Part shown: in pieces, positions 6,339 to 8,268 of the stretch
Layout of the letters: each line of letters opens with the position of its first letter
Numbering within the stretch: the first letter of the stretch is position 1
Assembly (NCBI GenBank): GCA_027622355.1
Contig: JAQBZT010000118.1
Coordinates: forward strand, 1-8,268
DNA from: a bacterium
Lineage (GTDB): Bacteria > UBA8248
DNA length: 8,268 nucleotides
Direction: 5' to 3'
Notes under the pieces: generated by a model
What the model was told of the DNA's origin: nothing
What the model saw: the letters and a program-made list of their open reading frames with translations, nothing else
The model's database searches: none
Program-made: the position numbers and the translations under genes

Positions 6339-7729
6339 TGGGTATCGTGATGGAACAGACAAAAGCGGAGTGGATCGAAAGCCTCCGCGCCTGCCGGGCG
6401 GTGGTGATGGGAATGGCCCGGACGGGCCGCGCCGCCGCCGGTGCGCTCGCGCGGCGGGGGGCGGAGGTGGTGGCGACCGATCTGCAGGTGGCGCCGGGCC
6501 TGGCGGATGAACTCCCCGGAGGGGTCGTGTTCGAGATGGGCGCCCACCGCGAGGAGAGCTTCCGCGCGTGCGATCTGCTCATCGTCAGCCCGGGGATACC
6601 GGCGACGAACCGGTATATCGCCATCGCCGCAGAGAGCGGGGCCGAGGTGATCAGCGAGATCGAACTCGCCGGGCGGCTCTGCGAGACGCCGATCGCCGCC
6701 GTGACGGGCACCAACGGGAAGACGACCACGGCGGCCATGCTCTCGGCCATCCTGGGGGCCGCCGGCTACAGCGCGCCCCTCGGCGGGAACATCGGCAACC
6801 CGCTGACCGAAATGGTGGAGCGGGAGGGCGCGTCGGCGGACTTCATCGTCGCCGAGGTGAGCAGCTTCCAGCTCGAATGGTGCGACACCTTCCGGCCGCG
6901 GGTGGGGATCATCACCAACGTTTCGCCCGATCACCTTGATCGCCATCCCGACCTCGATGCCTACGCCGAGCTGAAGGCGCGTCTGCTCGCCCGGCAGGAG
7001 GCCGGGGACGCCAAGGTGCTCAACGGGGACGATCCGCTCACCGCGCGGTATCTCACCGGCGGGGCGCAGGCGGCGCTCTCCTTCCGGCGGAGCGGAGCGG
7101 TCGATCGCGGCGCCTTCCAGGATGGGGGTGCGCTCATGCTCGCCCGCCCGGATGGCGTGCGCCGGATCTGTGCGGCGGCGGATCTCCGCGTCGCCGGGGT
7201 TCACAACATCGAGAACTTTCTCGCGGCCTGCGCGGCGGCGGACTTTCTGGGCGCCCCCCTTGAGGCGATGCAGGAGACGGCGCGCACGTTCGAGGGCCTT
7301 CCGCACCGGATGGAGTACATCGCGGAGGTGGATGGCGTGTACTGGGTGAACGATTCGAAGGGGACGAACGTCGGCGCGACCGCCATGAGCCTGATGAGCA
7401 TCGAGGGAAAAGTACTCCTGATTGCGGGCGGCACCGACAAGGGAAGCGACCTCGCGCCGATGGAGGCGCCGGTCCGCGAGCGCGTGCGCAAGATGGTTCT
7501 CATCGGCGAGGCCGCCGCGCGCTTTGCCGCCTTTTTCGAGGGAAAGGTGGTGCTGGAGCGGGCGGGCGATCTGGAAACCGCCGTGCAGAGCTGCCGGCGG
7601 GAAGCCCGGCCGGGCGAGACGGTGCTGCTCTCTCCGGCCTGCGCGAGTTTCGATCAGTTCAAGGACTACGCCGCGCGCGGAGATGCGTTCCGCCGCATGG
7701 TGAAGCGGCTGAAGGAGGAGAGAAGTTGA
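6335..7729 (+). CDS. murD: UDP-MurNAc-L-Ala:D-Glu ligase MurD
   Basis: Cytoplasmic Mur ligase of 464 residues that adds D-Glu to UDP-MurNAc-L-Ala. The N-terminal Rossmann-like domain has VVMGMARTGRAAA; the GMARTG form resembles the GLAKSG variant known from Bacillus-type MurD more than the GLGLTG of E. coli. The central domain has G125-T-N-G-K-T-T131, GGNIGNP, EVSSFQLEWC, NVSPDHLDRH and K214 in YAELKARL, the likely carbamylated lysine. The C-terminal domain has LPHRMEY, N339-D-S-K-G-T-N345, IAGGTDKGSDL and LSPACASFDQFKDYAARGDAF. NDSKGTN and the SPACASFDQF block are diagnostic for MurD. ATG 6335 overlaps the mraY stop (ATGA); ATG 6338 and ATG 6350 are also in frame and the local Shine-Dalgarno (GAAG 6326-6329) is weak, so the first few residues are uncertain. 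The stop overlaps the ftsW start. Confidence 0.97.
   Translation: MMGIVMEQTKAEWIESLRACRAVVMGMARTGRAAAGALARRGAEVVATDLQVAPGLADELPGGVVFEMGAHREESFRACDLLIVSPGIPATNRYIAIAAESGAEVISEIELAGRLCETPIAAVTGTNGKTTTAAMLSAILGAAGYSAPLGGNIGNPLTEMVEREGASADFIVAEVSSFQLEWCDTFRPRVGIITNVSPDHLDRHPDLDAYAELKARLLARQEAGDAKVLNGDDPLTARYLTGGAQAALSFRRSGAVDRGAFQDGGALMLARPDGVRRICAAADLRVAGVHNIENFLAACAAADFLGAPLEAMQETARTFEGLPHRMEYIAEVDGVYWVNDSKGTNVGATAMSLMSIEGKVLLIAGGTDKGSDLAPMEAPVRERVRKMVLIGEAAARFAAFFEGKVVLERAGDLETAVQSCRREARPGETVLLSPACASFDQFKDYAARGDAFRRMVKRLKEERS
7712..7718 (+). promoter_or_regulatory. Ribosome binding site of ftsW (supports a TTG start)
   Basis: AAGGAGG in the last codons of murD, 7 bases before the TTG at 7726. 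The next in-frame ATG, at 7741, would be 22 bases away, which argues for TTG. Confidence 0.75.
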
Positions 7730-8268
7730 AGCTGCGCGATATGGATCCGGTAGTTCTCTTCGGGGCGGTGGCGCTGACCGCGTTCGGCGTCGTGATGATG
7801 TACAGCGCGAGCCACATCCTTGCGCTCGACCGCTTCGGCGATCCGCTCCATTTCGTCAAGCGCCACCTGCTCTGGGCGGGGGTCGGCTTCGCCGTCATGC
7901 TGGGCGTCTGCAGGCTCCGGCTCGAGTGGCTGCAGAAGATGGCCTACCCGATCCTGATTCTCTCGTTTGTGGCGCTGGCCCTGGTTTTCGTTCCGGGAAT
8001 CGGGCGCGCGGCGGGCGGCGCGCGGAGGTGGGCGGCGCTCGGGCCGATCGTTTTCCAGCCGGCCGAGGTGGCAAAGCTGGGACTGGTCATCTTCCTGGCG
8101 CACATTCTCTCGGTAAAAAGCGAGCGCCTGCAGGAGTGGAAGTACGGTTTTTTGCCGCCGGTGGCGGTCATCGCGCTGGTGCTGGCGCTGATCCTGGTGC
8201 AGCCGGATCTGGGAACGGCGATTCTCATCGCTGGCGTGAGCGGGTTTCTGCTCTTCATCGCGGGGGCG
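7726..8268 (+). CDS. ftsW: Septal peptidoglycan glycosyltransferase FtsW, 5' part
   Basis: Partial gene cut by the window edge after 181 codons (family members are usually about 370-420 residues). FtsW is the SEDS-family polymerase that builds septal glycan strands from lipid II with FtsI. Visible features are an N-terminal membrane segment ending GVVMMYSAS (family form MVYSAS), several more hydrophobic segments, GARRWAALGPIVFQPAEVAKL with Q111-P-A-E114, and Q159-P-D-L-G-T164, the family's QPDLGTA motif. The same motifs occur in RodA; the position after murD in a dcw cluster decides for FtsW. The catalytic aspartate region and later motifs lie outside the window. TTG at 7726 overlaps the murD stop as TTGA and has AAGGAGG 7 bases upstream; ATG 7741 is the alternative. 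murG and murC would be expected next. Confidence 0.95.
   Translation, partial: MKLRDMDPVVLFGAVALTAFGVVMMYSASHILALDRFGDPLHFVKRHLLWAGVGFAVMLGVCRLRLEWLQKMAYPILILSFVALALVFVPGIGRAAGGARRWAALGPIVFQPAEVAKLGLVIFLAHILSVKSERLQEWKYGFLPPVAVIALVLALILVQPDLGTAILIAGVSGFLLFIAGA

Noticed and set aside
2692..6733. Near-repeats of the form GTGAC[CG]GG...AACGG[ACG]AAGAC at about 2692, 4189 and 6701
   Set aside because: These are the P-loop codons of the three homologous Mur ligases (GTNGKTT, GSNGKTT, GTNGKTT); the similarity is explained by protein homology, not by a DNA repeat.
5046..7306. Two long - strand open frames (5046-6362 and 6233-7306) opposite mraY and murD
   Set aside because: Both track the + strand genes, lack family motifs and are rich in His, Arg, Glu and Gln, as reverse complements of such genes often are.
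1..8268. Search for an undescribed system, mobile element, CRISPR array, RNA gene or terminator
   Set aside because: The + strand is covered by recognisable dcw genes apart from one 50-base spacer, with no gene order break, no direct-repeat array, no inverted-repeat ends and no tRNA-like segment that I could see.

Overview
This window is a contiguous piece of a bacterial division and cell wall (dcw) cluster, read entirely on the + strand. The order is rsmH (mraW) 3' end, ftsL, ftsI, murE, murF, mraY, murD, ftsW 5' end, the same as in Escherichia coli and many other Gram-negative bacteria. The DNA is GC-rich. The MurE carries the DNPR signature of meso-diaminopimelate-adding enzymes, which fits a Gram-negative-type peptidoglycan. 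FtsI has no PASTA domains, and MraY's C-terminal part is close to what I recall from delta-proteobacterial-type lineages. My best guess is an uncultured or environmental GC-rich Gram-negative bacterium of the Desulfobacterota/Nitrospinota/Tectomicrobia sort. That placement is recall-based and weak.

Layout: 1-85 holds the last codons of the 16S rRNA methyltransferase RsmH. 82-444 is the small divisome scaffold FtsL. 445-494 is a 50-base spacer, the only real intergenic gap. 495-2342 is the septal transpeptidase FtsI (PBP3). 2339-3844 is MurE, 3844-5253 (possible starts 3841-3850) is MurF, 5253-6338 is MraY, 6335-7729 is MurD, and 7726-8268 is the truncated start of FtsW. No tRNA, rRNA, insertion sequence, CRISPR array, terminator or convincing promoter was seen. 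No non-coding stretch longer than 50 bases exists.

How the genes work together: MurD adds D-Glu, MurE adds meso-DAP and MurF adds D-Ala-D-Ala to the cytoplasmic UDP-MurNAc precursor. MraY transfers the finished phospho-MurNAc-pentapeptide to undecaprenyl phosphate to make lipid I. After MurG (expected downstream) makes lipid II, FtsW polymerises it and FtsI crosslinks it at the septum, with FtsL (with FtsB/FtsQ) activating the FtsWI pair.

The window is an ordinary conserved housekeeping operon and I found no undescribed system in it. The points worth a second look are about translation. Six of the seven junctions overlap by 1-4 bases, three non-ATG starts (GTG, TTG, TTG) share nearly identical NTGA overlap and Shine-Dalgarno geometry, and the murF start is ambiguous around an SD-like sequence lying across the murE stop codon. 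The very long antisense open frames are composition artefacts.
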